A stretch of 64,000 bases of DNA from Desulfuromonadaceae bacterium (GCA_028687585.1 JAQTZV010000009.1:1-64000), one strand, 5' to 3'; positions 15,704-26,141 are shown, numbered from the stretch's first letter. A program made the numbers and translations. Notes: a model not told the origin generated them from the sequence alone.

Positions 15704-17667
15704 AAGATGAACGGGAGAAATGGGCCCGTATCCGGATCATCATGATCGGTACTGTTTTCGGCCTGCTGTTCCTGAATGTAGTTGGACGAACATTCTACCT
15801 CCAAATACTTCAGCACGAAATCCTCGAAACAAAGGCAGACAAACAGCACCAGCATAGAGTTGACCTTACCCCGGCGCGCGGAAGCATTCTTGACCGTAAC
15901 GGCACCACACTGGCTGAATCTATCCAGATGGATTCCTGCTATGCCGAACCGCGCCGGATCAAAGATGTTGGTGGTACCGCCGCCGTACTCGCGCCAATTT
16001 TGGGAATTCCGAAATCTGAACTGGTTACCAGGTTGTCAGTCAATAAATCATTTATCTGGCTTGAGCGCTGGCTGACGCCCGAAGTTGCGATCAGGGTCAA
16101 AAACATGAAGCTCACCGGTATCGGGTTTGCGCCGGAATCCAAGCGCTTCTACCCCAACATGGAGATTGCTGCACATGTAGTTGGTTTTACCGGTCATGAT
16201 CCGAACGGTTTGGAGGGGATCGAGCTTAAGTACGACAGCACTATTCTCGGCAATACTGGGTATATGATTACCGAGCGGGACGCTCTCGGCAGAAACATCG
16301 CGATAATGAATACGGTCATAAAGGACTCCTCACCCGGTAAAAGTGTCATCCTGACACTTGATAAGACCATTCAGTTTATCACCGAAAAAGAGCTGGCAAA
16401 AGCCGTGACAGACAGCAACGCCAAAGCGGGAATGGCGTTGGTTATGGAATCAGATACCGGTAAAGTTCTGGCAATGGCAAACTATCCTACGTTCAATCCG
16501 AACGCATATTCGCGCTACTCACTTGCCCAATTGCGCAACCATGTGGTCGCAGACAGCTTTGAGCCCGGCTCCACTTTCAAGATATTCACCATCGCTGCGG
16601 CTCTTGACTCGGGAACCATCAAAGCATCAGACATATACAACTGTGAAAATGGCTCCTACCGTATCGCCGACCGTATAATCCATGACGATCATCCTCAATC
16701 ACGGCTGTCAGTCTCGGAAATCATGAAATATTCAAGCAATATCGGTTCAGCAAAGATCGGCTTCAAGGTGGGTGAGGAAAAACTGTCCGCCTATCTTCGC
16801 AACTTCGGCTTTGGCGGGCGTACCGGCATAGACCTTCCGGGAGAAGCGGTCGGAAACCTGAAACACCACTGGTACGGAGTCGATCTTGCGGCTATTTCGT
16901 TCGGACAGGGCGTTTCCCTGTCGGCGATCCAACTGACAACAGCGCTCTCGGCCATCGCCAATGGCGGCACCCTTATGAAACCATACCTGGTGGAGCAGAT
17001 TATTAACGACAATGGCACGGTGGCACAGAAGTTTGAGCCGCAGATTGTGCGCCGCGTTATATCTACGGACACCGCCCGGATAATTACAAAAATGCTGGAA
17101 ACCGTCACTGGTGAAGGTGGAACCGGAACAAAAGCTGCGCTGGAGGGTTACCGGGTGGCCGGAAAAACAGGGACAGCCCAGAAAGTAGATCCGGTTACAC
17201 ACATGTATTCACCGACCAGGCGCATCGGCTCATTTGTCGGATTTGTCCCTGCCGATAAACCGAAATTAACGATTGTAGTTATTATTGATGAACCACAGGG
17301 AATTAAATACGGTGGAGTTGTTGCCGCGCCGGCATTCCGGGGAATAGCGCAGAATTCACTGGCCTACCTGAAAATACAGCCGACGCAACCAATGACCGCA
17401 GCGGCGAAACCTGCCGGCACTAAAACTCCTGCTCCGCCGGAAGAGGATTCAATACCGGATGGTAACAACCTGAATGTTCCTGACCAAGGCGCGGTCATGC
17501 CGAATTTTAATGGCATGAGCATGCGCAGGGTACTTCTGGTAATGGAGAAGCGCGGCATCAACATCAGATTAATCGGAAGCGGCCGGGCGGCCGAGCAAAG
17601 TCCGCCACCGGGACAAAAGATCCGGGGAGACAGCAAAGTCTGGATAAAGTTTGCCCCATCGGCTTGA
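15700..17667 (+). CDS. ftsI: Peptidoglycan D,D-transpeptidase FtsI (PBP3-like) with C-terminal PASTA domain
   Basis: Class B penicillin-binding protein of 655 aa that cross-links septal peptidoglycan. It has an N-terminal membrane anchor (residues 10-30) and a dimerisation domain with DLTPARGSILDRNG. Transpeptidase motifs are STFK (Ser291, Lys294), SSN (345-347) and KTG (489-491). After a Pro/Ala linker a PASTA-like domain (VMPNFNGMSMRRVLL to the end) is attached. This is more like SpoVD/Geobacter enzymes than E. coli FtsI, which lacks PASTA. Confidence 0.95.
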   Translation: MKDEREKWARIRIIMIGTVFGLLFLNVVGRTFYLQILQHEILETKADKQHQHRVDLTPARGSILDRNGTTLAESIQMDSCYAEPRRIKDVGGTAAVLAPILGIPKSELVTRLSVNKSFIWLERWLTPEVAIRVKNMKLTGIGFAPESKRFYPNMEIAAHVVGFTGHDPNGLEGIELKYDSTILGNTGYMITERDALGRNIAIMNTVIKDSSPGKSVILTLDKTIQFITEKELAKAVTDSNAKAGMALVMESDTGKVLAMANYPTFNPNAYSRYSLAQLRNHVVADSFEPGSTFKIFTIAAALDSGTIKASDIYNCENGSYRIADRIIHDDHPQSRLSVSEIMKYSSNIGSAKIGFKVGEEKLSAYLRNFGFGGRTGIDLPGEAVGNLKHHWYGVDLAAISFGQGVSLSAIQLTTALSAIANGGTLMKPYLVEQIINDNGTVAQKFEPQIVRRVISTDTARIITKMLETVTGEGGTGTKAALEGYRVAGKTGTAQKVDPVTHMYSPTRRIGSFVGFVPADKPKLTIVVIIDEPQGIKYGGVVAAPAFRGIAQNSLAYLKIQPTQPMTAAAKPAGTKTPAPPEEDSIPDGNNLNVPDQGAVMPNFNGMSMRRVLLVMEKRGINIRLIGSGRAAEQSPPPGQKIRGDSKVWIKFAPSA

Positions 17668-17677
17668 AGCTGAATCT

Positions 17678-17704
17678 ACCTGCCGGGCAACCGGCAGGTT
17701 TTGC
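17678..17704 (+). terminator. Hairpin between ftsI and murE (possible attenuator)
   Basis: ACCTGCCGG-GCAA-CCGGCAGGT is a perfect 9-bp stem with a GCAA tetraloop, followed by a short T-rich run broken by GCC. It lies in the largest gap of the first half of the dcw cluster, so partial termination or RNA protection is plausible. Confidence 0.5.
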
Positions 17705-17754
17705 CGTTTTTACATTAACGCACGTATCCTGCCTGTCAGGGTTACGGAGGGCGC

Positions 17755-19278
17755 ATGACATTACGTGAACTGCTCGAAAAACTGCCTGACTCTGAGATTC
17801 ATGGAGACTCATCCGTCAGCATCAACGCTCTGACCTGCGACTCGCGCGCGGTTCAGCCCGGTGCGCTCTTTTTTGCTCTGCGCGGCACAAAGAGTGACGG
17901 ACATAGCTATATCGAAAAGGCAGTGACCTCAGGAGCGGCGGCGGTGGTTCTTGAGGACGCAGCAGCAGCTCCGGACCGGCTCCCCTGGGTCAAGGTTTCT
18001 GACGGACGCGCCGCTATGGGCTTGATGTCAGCACACTTTTTTGGTGACCCAACTGCTCTGAAACCGCTGATTGGCATAACCGGCACCAACGGGAAGACGA
18101 CCACGACCTATCTGCTTGAAGCAATACTGGCCGCGGCAGGGCTTCCGGCTGCGGTGCTCGGCACGATCAGTTACCGTTTCGGTGCCACAACCATTGATGC
18201 GTCTCACACGACACCTGAATCAACTGAGCTTCAGCGGGCATTCAATCAATTGGGCGCTGCCGGTGCCCAGGCCTTTGTAATGGAGGTCTCTTCACACGCA
18301 CTTGAGCAGAAACGAGTCGATGGCTGTCACTTTGATGTCGGCATTTTCAGTAACCTTACCCGTGACCATCTGGACTACCACGGCACGATGGAAAATTATC
18401 TGGAAGCCAAATGCCGGCTCTTTGTAGAACTGCTGCAACCATCGCAGAAAAAACCGCGCCGAAGGGCTGTAATAAACATGGATGATCCCTCCGGGAGGGA
18501 TATTGCCGGGCGCTGTGCCTGCCCGGTAATATCATTCGGGATTCAGGGCACCTGCGATGTGCGTCCAACGACAGTAGAGTCGGCAGTTACCGGCATACGA
18601 GCCACATTGACAACACCGATAGGAGCATTTGAACTCACCTCACGACTCCTGGGGCGCTTCAATCTTTCCAATATTCTGGCTGCTGTCGCTGCCGGAGTAG
18701 CCCTTGATCTGCCGCTCGCGGCGATCAAGCAGGGCATTGAAAACCACACTACCGTCCCGGGGCGCATGGAGCGGGTAGAAAACGGAGCCGGTGTCACGTG
18801 CCTGGTTGACTATGCTCATACGGGTGACGCGCTGGATAATGTCCTTGCCACGCTGAAGGAAATTGCCGCGGGAAGAATCATCACCGTTTTTGGCTGCGGC
18901 GGAGACCGTGACAACGGCAAACGCCCGATCATGGGGAGAATCGCCGCCGCAATGAGCACCCTGGCCATCGTCACATCCGACAATCCCCGCACCGAGGACC
19001 CCACGGTTATTCTGGAGCAGGTGAAAGCGGGCATAACACCACTCAACATCCGCGAGTACCGGCCCGAAGAACTGACCGATGGCTTCACTGACAACGGTTT
19101 TGTCGTCATTGAAAACCGGCGTGACGCTATCAGATGCGCTATCCGTCTCGCAAAAGCGGATGACATCGTCCTACTCGCGGGCAAGGGGCATGAGGATTAT
19201 CAGATAATCGGCACAACAAAGTACCATTTTGACGATCGGGAAGAGGCGGCAGCGGCCTTTACGGAGAACAAGCCATAA
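17755..19278 (+). CDS. murE: UDP-MurNAc-L-Ala-D-Glu:meso-diaminopimelate ligase MurE
   Basis: Mur ligase of 507 aa adding the third residue of the stem peptide. The P-loop [13 protein letters not shown] has Lys114. FVMEVSSHAL and FSNLTRDHLDYHG are substrate/Mg motifs. The DNPR motif at 409-412 selects meso-diaminopimelate rather than lysine, as expected for a Gram-negative wall. GGAGG lies 4-5 nt before the ATG. The stop shares a base with the murF start (TAATG). Confidence 0.97.
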   Translation: MTLRELLEKLPDSEIHGDSSVSINALTCDSRAVQPGALFFALRGTKSDGHSYIEKAVTSGAAAVVLEDAAAAPDRLPWVKVSDGRAAMGLMSAHFFGDPTALKPLIGITGTNGKTTTTYLLEAILAAAGLPAAVLGTISYRFGATTIDASHTTPESTELQRAFNQLGAAGAQAFVMEVSSHALEQKRVDGCHFDVGIFSNLTRDHLDYHGTMENYLEAKCRLFVELLQPSQKKPRRRAVINMDDPSGRDIAGRCACPVISFGIQGTCDVRPTTVESAVTGIRATLTTPIGAFELTSRLLGRFNLSNILAAVAAGVALDLPLAAIKQGIENHTTVPGRMERVENGAGVTCLVDYAHTGDALDNVLATLKEIAAGRIITVFGCGGDRDNGKRPIMGRIAAAMSTLAIVTSDNPRTEDPTVILEQVKAGITPLNIREYRPEELTDGFTDNGFVVIENRRDAIRCAIRLAKADDIVLLAGKGHEDYQIIGTTKYHFDDREEAAAAFTENKP

Positions 19279-20663
19279 TGTTTACCATACATGACATTGC
19301 CCTTGCCACAAATGGCCGGATTGTCGGCCCTGCTGCCGGTGAGGTAACCGGCATATCAACCGATTCCCGGAGTGTCACCCCCGGCCAGCTGTTCATTCCG
19401 TTGCGCGGCGAACATTTTGACGGACATGCCTTTATTCAGGAGGTGGCAGAAAAAGGCGTCAGCACGATCCTTGCCGAGGAGCAATGGCTGAAGGATCACG
19501 CAGCCAACAATGTGCGTACCTGTATTGCAGTCAAAAACAGTCTCTGTGCAATGGGTGACCTTGCTGCTGAGTGGCGCCGCCGCTTCGACATCCCGATTAT
19601 CGGAGTCACCGGCAGCAACGGAAAAACAACCGTTAAAGAGATGCTGGCGACGATTCTGGAGATAACCGGACCGGGGCTCAAAACATCCGGCAACCTCAAT
19701 AACCTGATCGGCCTGCCGCAGATGCTGTTTCAGCTCCGCCCTGAGCATCGCTGGGCAGTCCTGGAAATGGGTATGAGCGAACCGGGCGAAATAGATCGCC
19801 TGGCTGTCATTGCAGCCCCGCGTGTCGGGATCGTACTCAATGCCATGCCGGCTCATCTTCAGACCATGGGAACCGTTGACGCGGTTGCCGCCGCCAAGGG
19901 TGAATTGCTGCATAGAATTTCTGATGGCGGCCTGGCTGTTGTCAATGCAGATGATTCCCGTGTCGCTTCGCTCTCCCAAAATGCATCCGCCCGGCGAATC
20001 AGCTTTGGCATCGACCGGGGTGAAGTGCGTGCCCGGGAAATAGAACCCATGGGGATAGATGGGCAAAATTTCCTACTCTACACTCCTCATGGTGAAGCGG
20101 CCGTTCATCTGAAAGCCAGCGGTCGTCATAATGTGTATAACGCTCTGGCTGCTACCGCCGCGCTTCTTGAAAAGGTTGAATTAACGACCATCGTCCGAGG
20201 TCTGGAAGCTTTTACTCCGTACAAGGGGCGTTTCCAAATAGAGAGGATGGGCGGCATCACATTCATTGACGACAGCTACAATGCCAATCCTGCTTCAACA
20301 AAGGCAGCTCTGGAAACTCTTGCACAGATTGCTGAAGCTGGACATCGCATCGCTGTTCTTGGTGACATGCTGGAACTGGGTGAGCACGAGACAGAGGCTC
20401 ATCTGGGTGTCGGTACCGTTGCCGGACAAACTGTTGACCGCCTCTACCTGATGGGGGCGCTGATGACAAAATACACTGCCGAGTGTGCCGCACTCACGGG
20501 TATACCGGCAGAGTCAGTCATCTGCTGCGCGAACCACAGAGAAATTGCCGAGCATCTGCACCATTCTCTGGTGGAAGGTGACGTGATACTGTTCAAGGGG
20601 TCCCGCGGAATGGCCATGGAACATGCAGCGATTGAACTGAAGCGCCTGATCAAAGGGGAATAA
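19278..20663 (+). CDS. murF: UDP-MurNAc-tripeptide:D-Ala-D-Ala ligase MurF
   Basis: Mur ligase of 461 aa that completes the pentapeptide with D-Ala-D-Ala in the cytoplasm. The P-loop GSNGKTTVKEM has Lys116. GNLNNLIGLP and VLEMGMSEPGEI are MurF signatures, and FIDDSYNANPAS lies in the C-terminal domain. It is coupled to murE by a one-base overlap and followed 3 nt later by mraY, with an AAGGGGA site inside its 3' end. Confidence 0.97.
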   Translation: MFTIHDIALATNGRIVGPAAGEVTGISTDSRSVTPGQLFIPLRGEHFDGHAFIQEVAEKGVSTILAEEQWLKDHAANNVRTCIAVKNSLCAMGDLAAEWRRRFDIPIIGVTGSNGKTTVKEMLATILEITGPGLKTSGNLNNLIGLPQMLFQLRPEHRWAVLEMGMSEPGEIDRLAVIAAPRVGIVLNAMPAHLQTMGTVDAVAAAKGELLHRISDGGLAVVNADDSRVASLSQNASARRISFGIDRGEVRAREIEPMGIDGQNFLLYTPHGEAAVHLKASGRHNVYNALAATAALLEKVELTTIVRGLEAFTPYKGRFQIERMGGITFIDDSYNANPASTKAALETLAQIAEAGHRIAVLGDMLELGEHETEAHLGVGTVAGQTVDRLYLMGALMTKYTAECAALTGIPAESVICCANHREIAEHLHHSLVEGDVILFKGSRGMAMEHAAIELKRLIKGE

Positions 20664-20666
20664 CCG

Positions 20667-21743
20667 ATGCTCTACCATATTTTTTACCCGCTTGCGACTA
20701 ACGTCAAGCTGTTCAACATATTCAAGTACCTCACTTTCCGCACCATCTACGCAATGATTACTGCATTGATCGTCTGCTTCATCCTTGGCCCCTGGATCAT
20801 CCGCAAACTGGAATCATTGCAGGCCCGTCAGGTTATTCGTACAGACGGCCCGGAATCTCATCTGCAGAAACAGGGGACACCGACTATGGGCGGCGTGATA
20901 ATCCTGGCCGCAATTGTCATACCTACCCTGCTCTGGGCAGATCTCACCAATCAGTACATCTGGCTCACGTTGTTCATCACGATCGGCTATGGCATCATCG
21001 GCTTTGTAGATGACTACAAAAAAGTGGTCGAGAAAAACACCAAGGGATTGTCTGCCCGGCAGAAGATGTTCTGGCAGGTTGTACTGGCAGGATCGGTGGC
21101 ACTGTATCTGTTTCTGAATCCCGGTTTCAGTGAAGAACTATTCTTTCCATTATTCAAAAGATTCCATCCGGACCTCTGGATCTGGTTTATACCGTTTGCC
21201 ACTCTGGTGATTGTCGGCGCAAGTAACGCGGTCAATCTGACTGACGGACTTGACGGGCTTGCCATCGGCCCGGTTGCGATCAACGCCGCCACCTACATGC
21301 TCTTCTCCTACATCGCGGGACATGCCACCCTGTCGGCCTACCTGCAGATCCCGCGCGTGGTCGGCGCCGGCGAACTGGCGGTATTGTGCGGCGCGATGGT
21401 AGGCGCAGGGCTCGGGTTTCTCTGGTACAACTCCTACCCCGCAGAGGTTTTTATGGGAGATGTCGGCTCACTCTCGCTGGGGGGGACTCTGGGAACCATT
21501 GCGGTGCTGACCAAACAGGAAATCCTGCTGGTGATTGTCGGCGGCATATTTGTCATCGAAGCGCTGTCAGTCATCTTTCAGGTCGGTTCATACAAATATC
21601 GCGGCAAACGGATTTTTCGCATGGCGCCCATTCATCATCATTTTGAACTGAAAGGGGTCGCTGAACCGAAGATCATCGTCCGATTCTGGATTATCAGTAT
21701 CATCCTGGCGCTGGTGGCGATTTCGACGCTGAAGATGCGGTAG
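20667..21743 (+). CDS. mraY: Phospho-MurNAc-pentapeptide transferase MraY
   Basis: Polytopic membrane enzyme of 358 aa making lipid I from UDP-MurNAc-pentapeptide and undecaprenyl phosphate. It shows [23 protein letters not shown] with the catalytic Asp pair, [13 protein letters not shown], and near the C-terminus [10 protein letters not shown], all diagnostic. About ten hydrophobic segments are present. Length is standard. Confidence 0.97.
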   Translation: MLYHIFYPLATNVKLFNIFKYLTFRTIYAMITALIVCFILGPWIIRKLESLQARQVIRTDGPESHLQKQGTPTMGGVIILAAIVIPTLLWADLTNQYIWLTLFITIGYGIIGFVDDYKKVVEKNTKGLSARQKMFWQVVLAGSVALYLFLNPGFSEELFFPLFKRFHPDLWIWFIPFATLVIVGASNAVNLTDGLDGLAIGPVAINAATYMLFSYIAGHATLSAYLQIPRVVGAGELAVLCGAMVGAGLGFLWYNSYPAEVFMGDVGSLSLGGTLGTIAVLTKQEILLVIVGGIFVIEALSVIFQVGSYKYRGKRIFRMAPIHHHFELKGVAEPKIIVRFWIISIILALVAISTLKMR

Positions 21744-21781
21744 CGCCTAACAAGCATTGGTAACGGTCAAATGGGATATTT

Positions 21782-22543
21782 ATGGAAATAAGAAACTTCA
21801 AAATATTTGACGCACATTTTCATATCATTGATCCGCGTTTCCCGCTGATTGCCAACAACGGATACTTACCGGATGCCTTTACCTGCGACAAGTACCTGAA
21901 GCGCATGAAGGGATATACCCTTGCCGGCGGTGCAGTGGTTTCCGGCTCCTTCCAGGAATTTGACCAGAGCTATCTGCTGAATACGCTTGAAACGCTTGGT
22001 CCCTCCTTCTGCGGCGTAACGCAGATACCGGCTGACACCCCGGATGAGAAGATCATGCGGCTCAACAAGGCGGGAGTGCGGGCGGTACGTTTCAACCTCA
22101 AACGCGGTGGTTCCGAGGTTGTGCAGCATCTTGACCGACTTGCGCGCCGCGTCCATGAACTGGCGGGGTGGCATACGGAACTGCACGTTGATTCAAGTGA
22201 ACTTGAAGGACTTTACGATACTCTTGTTACACTTCCCGCTGTCTGCATTGATCACCTGGGGCTGTCCGGCACGGGATTCAAAACCCTGCTGCGCCTCGTG
22301 GGGCGAGGTGTTCATGTCAAGGCGACCGGCTTTGGCCGCGTTGATTTTGATGTACCCCGCGCCCTGAAAGAGATACACGCCGCCAATCCGAAGGCACTGA
22401 TGTTCGGCACCGACCTCCCTTCCACCCGGGCGCCACGACCGTTCCTGGATGAAGATATGGCGCTTGTTATTGACACATTGGGTGAGACGGGAGCCAATAA
22501 AGTTTTATATGAAAACTCCGTCAATTTTTATGCACATCGATGA
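21782..22543 (+). CDS. Amidohydrolase-family (TIM-barrel metal-dependent) hydrolase
   Basis: Protein of 253 aa with the amidohydrolase_2 fold: FDAHFHI at residues 9-15 gives the HxH metal pair. [12 protein letters not shown] lies mid-barrel, CIDHLG is a later strand His, and FGTDLPS carries the C-terminal metal Asp. Relatives hydrolyse lactones or decarboxylate carboxylates; the substrate is unknown. It is not a standard dcw gene yet sits in frame between mraY and murD, and its TGA overlaps the upstream candidate ATG of murD. Only a weak ribosome site is visible. Confidence 0.82.
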   Translation: MEIRNFKIFDAHFHIIDPRFPLIANNGYLPDAFTCDKYLKRMKGYTLAGGAVVSGSFQEFDQSYLLNTLETLGPSFCGVTQIPADTPDEKIMRLNKAGVRAVRFNLKRGGSEVVQHLDRLARRVHELAGWHTELHVDSSELEGLYDTLVTLPAVCIDHLGLSGTGFKTLLRLVGRGVHVKATGFGRVDFDVPRALKEIHAANPKALMFGTDLPSTRAPRPFLDEDMALVIDTLGETGANKVLYENSVNFYAHR

Positions 22544-22554
22544 GGCCGGTTACC

Positions 22555-23895
22555 ATGAATCTTTCTGATAAAAACATCCTTGTCATCGGTCTTGCAAAAA
22601 CCGGCGTTGCCTGCGCCCGATTTCTGGCCTCGAAGGGCGCCCGGGTAACGGTAACTGACATGCGCAGCGAGTCAGCTCTTGCGTGCCAATTAACAGAACT
22701 GGCGGAATACAACATCAAACTGGAATTGGAGCGCCATGACGAAGCGACCTTTCTCTCCAGTGATCTGATCGTGGTCTCCCCCGGAGTACCGATGGATTTG
22801 CCGCAACTGGTAGCGGCAAAGCTGGCTGGCCGCGAAATTATCAGCGAGATCGAACTCGCGGCGCGCTTCATCGATGTTCCTCTGGCGGCAATAACCGGCA
22901 CCAACGGCAAGACAACGACCACTACCATCCTGGGCGCCATCTTCAAACACAGCGGCTATCACACCTTTGTCGGCGGCAACATTGGTGACCCGCTGATTGA
23001 GGTGGCAGAATCGCATCAGATTGTCGATCAGGTGGTAGCGGAGATAAGTTCGTTCCAGCTTGAGTGGATATCCTCGTTCCGTCCCACCGTCGCGGCTCTG
23101 TTAAATCTGAGTGAAGATCATCTCGATCGCTATCCGGATTATCAGGCGTACATAGACGCAAAACTGCGGATTTTTGAAAATCAGACTGAAGATGACTTTG
23201 CCGTGGTAAATCGTGACGATCCGCTGGTTTGGAAGCATGCGCAAGGCTGCAAAGCAGCGGTATTTCCTTTCAGCAGAAAAGTGGAACTTGATGAAGGAAT
23301 TTTCTACAGTGACGGCGTCATCACCTATCGCCATAACGGTCACGAAGAGTGCTTCCCCACCGCTGCCATCCGATTACAGGGGGTGCATAACCTTGAAAAC
23401 ATCATGGCTGCGATGGCGTGCGCACTGCTGCTCGGCTGCCGTCCGGATGAGACCTATGAGATAATTCTCTGCTTCGAAGCGCTGCATCACCGCATGGAGT
23501 TTGTGCGCGAAGTGAACGGCGTCCGGTATTACGAAGACAGCAAAGCTACCAACGTCGGCAGTGTCGAGAAGGCGCTGGAAAGCTTTACCGACATCACCCT
23601 CATCGCCGGAGGCAAGGACAAAGGGGGTTCGTATGCCCCTCTGGCTCCTCTGGTGCAGGAGCGCGTACGGCATTTGGTGCTTATCGGCGAAGCAGCAGAG
23701 CGTATGGCGCAGGAATTGGGGAACCTGACCGATACCCGGCGGGCGGCTTCACTGGAAGAGGCGGTTCGTTTTGCAGCCGAAATAACGGCCCCTGGCGGAA
23801 CGGTCTTGATGTCACCGGCCTGTTCAAGTTTTGATATGTTCAAAGATTATGAAGAGCGGGCCGAGCGGTTTATTGCAGCGGTAAAGGCACTGTAG
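22555..23895 (+). CDS. murD: UDP-MurNAc-L-Ala:D-glutamate ligase MurD
   Basis: Mur ligase of 446 aa adding D-Glu. It begins [19 protein letters not shown], an N-terminal UDP-binding Rossmann segment. The P-loop is [13 protein letters not shown], followed by AEISSFQLE and [11 protein letters not shown]. The ATG at 22555 has GAGG 9 nt upstream and matches the family N-terminus. An ATG five codons earlier overlaps the amidohydrolase stop and is the alternative. The ftsW ATG follows the stop with no gap. Confidence 0.96.
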   Translation: MNLSDKNILVIGLAKTGVACARFLASKGARVTVTDMRSESALACQLTELAEYNIKLELERHDEATFLSSDLIVVSPGVPMDLPQLVAAKLAGREIISEIELAARFIDVPLAAITGTNGKTTTTTILGAIFKHSGYHTFVGGNIGDPLIEVAESHQIVDQVVAEISSFQLEWISSFRPTVAALLNLSEDHLDRYPDYQAYIDAKLRIFENQTEDDFAVVNRDDPLVWKHAQGCKAAVFPFSRKVELDEGIFYSDGVITYRHNGHEECFPTAAIRLQGVHNLENIMAAMACALLLGCRPDETYEIILCFEALHHRMEFVREVNGVRYYEDSKATNVGSVEKALESFTDITLIAGGKDKGGSYAPLAPLVQERVRHLVLIGEAAERMAQELGNLTDTRRAASLEEAVRFAAEITAPGGTVLMSPACSSFDMFKDYEERAERFIAAVKAL

Positions 23896-25023
23896 ATGTT
23901 CAAAAAACTGGAAGAATATGATCTGGTAATCATGCTGATGGCCATTGCCCTGACCTGTTTCGGGGTGGTAATGGTGTATTCGGCCTCTTCCGTTATGGCG
24001 GCCAAACGTTTTCACGACGGTTTCTTCTTCCTCAAACGTCAGGGCATATTCGCACTGCTCGGCTTCGCGCTAATGCTGTGGACCATGAGGATCAACTATC
24101 AGTTTTGGCGCAAGCTGGCCGCTCCAATACTGCTTGGCTGCATTGTGCTGCTGGTGCTGGTGCTGATCCCTGGCATTGGCAGCAGCGTCGGCGGAGCGTC
24201 ACGCTGGATACGGTTGCCCGGATTCAATCTGCAGCCATCAGAGATTGCCAAGATTGCCCTGATCATGTACATGGCGTATTCGCTGGACAGAAAACAGGAC
24301 AAGATCAAACAACTCGGGCCCGGTTTTGTTTCATACATGTTGATTCTGGTTGTGATGTTGGGACTCCTGCTCAAGCAGCCTGATATGGGCTCGGCTCTCA
24401 CTCTTGCTGCCGTTGCCATTATTATGCTCTTTGCTGCCGGTACGCGGCTCGTCTACATCATTTCCATCGTTCTTATGTCGATGCCGTTCATCTATTTTCT
24501 GATAATGAATGTTGCTTACCGCAAACGCCGTATTATGTCGTTTCTCGACCCGTGGCAGGATCCCCAGAACAGCGGTTTTCAGATTATCCAATCCTGGCTG
24601 GCTTTCGGGACGGGCGGCCTTTTTGGAGTAGGTCTCGGCGAAGGAAAACAGAAGCTTTTCTATCTGCCGGAAGCGCATACCGATTTTATCCTCGCCGTTG
24701 TTGGTGAAGAGCTCGGTTTTCTTGGCGTGATTGTGATAATCGGTATGTTTTTTCTGCTGGTACAGCGCGCCATGCGTATCGCTGTAGCCGCTCCTGACAC
24801 ATTCGGGCGCTTTCTTGCGCTGGGAATTGCCGTATTATTCGGGATTGAAGCATTGGTAAATATGTGTGTCGTAACCGGTATGGTCCCGACCAAGGGCCTG
24901 GCACTCCCCTTTATCAGCTACGGCGGCAGTTCTCTGCTCATCAGTCTGTTTGCCGTCGGAATTCTGCTCAACATATCATCGGGACTGAAGATCTCCGCCA
25001 TCAGCCTCAAGGAGGAAACATGA
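23896..25023 (+). CDS. ftsW: SEDS peptidoglycan glycosyltransferase FtsW
   Basis: Membrane protein of 375 aa with about ten transmembrane segments that polymerises lipid II at the septum with FtsI. Family marks are GGASRWIRLPGFNLQPSEI, LLKQPDMGSA, LPEAHTDFILAVVGEELGF and the C-terminal LPFISYGGSSLL. It starts directly at the murD stop and overlaps murG in ATGA. Confidence 0.96.
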   Translation: MFKKLEEYDLVIMLMAIALTCFGVVMVYSASSVMAAKRFHDGFFFLKRQGIFALLGFALMLWTMRINYQFWRKLAAPILLGCIVLLVLVLIPGIGSSVGGASRWIRLPGFNLQPSEIAKIALIMYMAYSLDRKQDKIKQLGPGFVSYMLILVVMLGLLLKQPDMGSALTLAAVAIIMLFAAGTRLVYIISIVLMSMPFIYFLIMNVAYRKRRIMSFLDPWQDPQNSGFQIIQSWLAFGTGGLFGVGLGEGKQKLFYLPEAHTDFILAVVGEELGFLGVIVIIGMFFLLVQRAMRIAVAAPDTFGRFLALGIAVLFGIEALVNMCVVTGMVPTKGLALPFISYGGSSLLISLFAVGILLNISSGLKISAISLKEET

Positions 25024-26141
25024 AACTGATCATCGCCGGTGGCGGCACCGGCGGACATCTCTTTCCCGGCATCGCCGTCGCCGAAGAATTTCTGTCCCGT
25101 GATCCTGCCAATGAAGTCCTGTTTGTCGGGACCGAACGCGGCATTGAAGCTCGAGCCGTACCAGCGGCCGGCTACCGGCTGGAGTTGATTGCAGCAACGG
25201 GGATCCGCAGCAAGGGGACGTTCAGCCAGATTAAGGGTGCAGCTATGATGGCGTATGGCTACGCTCAGTCGAGAAAAATACTGAAAAGCTTTCGGCCGGA
25301 CATGGTACTTGGCGTGGGCGGCTATGCTTCACTGCCAATGGTACTGGCTTCCCGGGGCATGGCGATCCCCCGCTTCATCCATGAACAAAACGCCATCCCC
25401 GGCCTGACGAATCGCCTGCTGGCACGGTTTGCCAGCAAGGTATTCATCACGCTTGAAGAATCAGCCCGGTATTTCCCCTCCGCTACGACCCAGCTGACCG
25501 GTAATCCATTGCGGCGACAGATATTGGACATGGTCGCAAAACAAAATCCCCCCTCAATTCCCCCTTTGTCAAAGGGGGGGAGCGAACAACGTGACCAGGG
25601 GGAATTTCATCTCTTCATATTCGGCGGCAGCCAGGGCGCCCATGCCATCAACAGCGCCATGATCGAGGCACTCCCATTGTTAAAAGAGAGCTCAATCAGG
25701 TTGGCAATTACTCATCAGACCGGTGAAAAGGAGTGCGGAGACGTTGCAGCAGCCTACCGTACAGCGGGCATCGAAGCGAGGGTAACTCCCTTTATCACAG
25801 ATATGGCCGCAGAATACGCCACAGCAGATCTGATCATCTGCCGCGCAGGCGCCACTACGATCGCAGAAGTTACCGCCTGCGGCAAGGCATGTCTGTTTAT
25901 CCCGTTTCCTCATGCCGTCGATGATCACCAGCGTCGCAATGCGGAAGCACTACTCAAGAAGGATGCCTGTTTCATGATGCTGGAGAGGGAACTAACGGGA
26001 ACAACACTGGCAGAATCAATTGTTACACTGGCAAACGATCAGACTCTCGTACGCCATACCGGTGATTTGGCTTTTAGTCTGGCGCGGCTGGATGCAGCAC
26101 AGATTATTGTTGATGAGATGACGGCAGGTGCTGGTGTTTAA
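25020..26141 (+). CDS. murG: UDP-GlcNAc:lipid I N-acetylglucosaminyltransferase MurG
   Basis: GT28 enzyme of 373 aa at the inner face of the membrane that makes lipid II. N-terminal GGGTGGHLFPGIAVAEE, GVGGYASLP and HEQNAIPGLTNR bind acceptor and membrane; GGSQGAHAIN, CRAGATTIAEV and FPHAVDDHQ bind UDP-GlcNAc. AAGGAGG precedes the ATG. Oddity: between the two lobes an extra run of about 21 residues beginning NPPSIPPLSKGG is encoded by a palindromic repeat (25543-25606). The reading frame stays open, so the enzyme is probably functional, with the insert in the interdomain linker. Confidence 0.96.
   Translation: MKLIIAGGGTGGHLFPGIAVAEEFLSRDPANEVLFVGTERGIEARAVPAAGYRLELIAATGIRSKGTFSQIKGAAMMAYGYAQSRKILKSFRPDMVLGVGGYASLPMVLASRGMAIPRFIHEQNAIPGLTNRLLARFASKVFITLEESARYFPSATTQLTGNPLRRQILDMVAKQNPPSIPPLSKGGSEQRDQGEFHLFIFGGSQGAHAINSAMIEALPLLKESSIRLAITHQTGEKECGDVAAAYRTAGIEARVTPFITDMAAEYATADLIICRAGATTIAEVTACGKACLFIPFPHAVDDHQRRNAEALLKKDACFMMLERELTGTTLAESIVTLANDQTLVRHTGDLAFSLARLDAAQIIVDEMTAGAGV
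25543..25606. repeat. Palindromic repeat inserted in frame inside murG
   Basis: Nested inverted repeats: an outer pair built on AAATCCCCC and AGGGGGAATTT, and an inner pair TCCCCCTTTG / CAAAGGGGGG with only two bases between its arms. Translated it gives NPPSIPPLSKGG, a peptide typical of C-rich palindromic repeats found scattered in many environmental genomes. About 63 bp (21 codons), so the frame is preserved. Confidence 0.8.
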
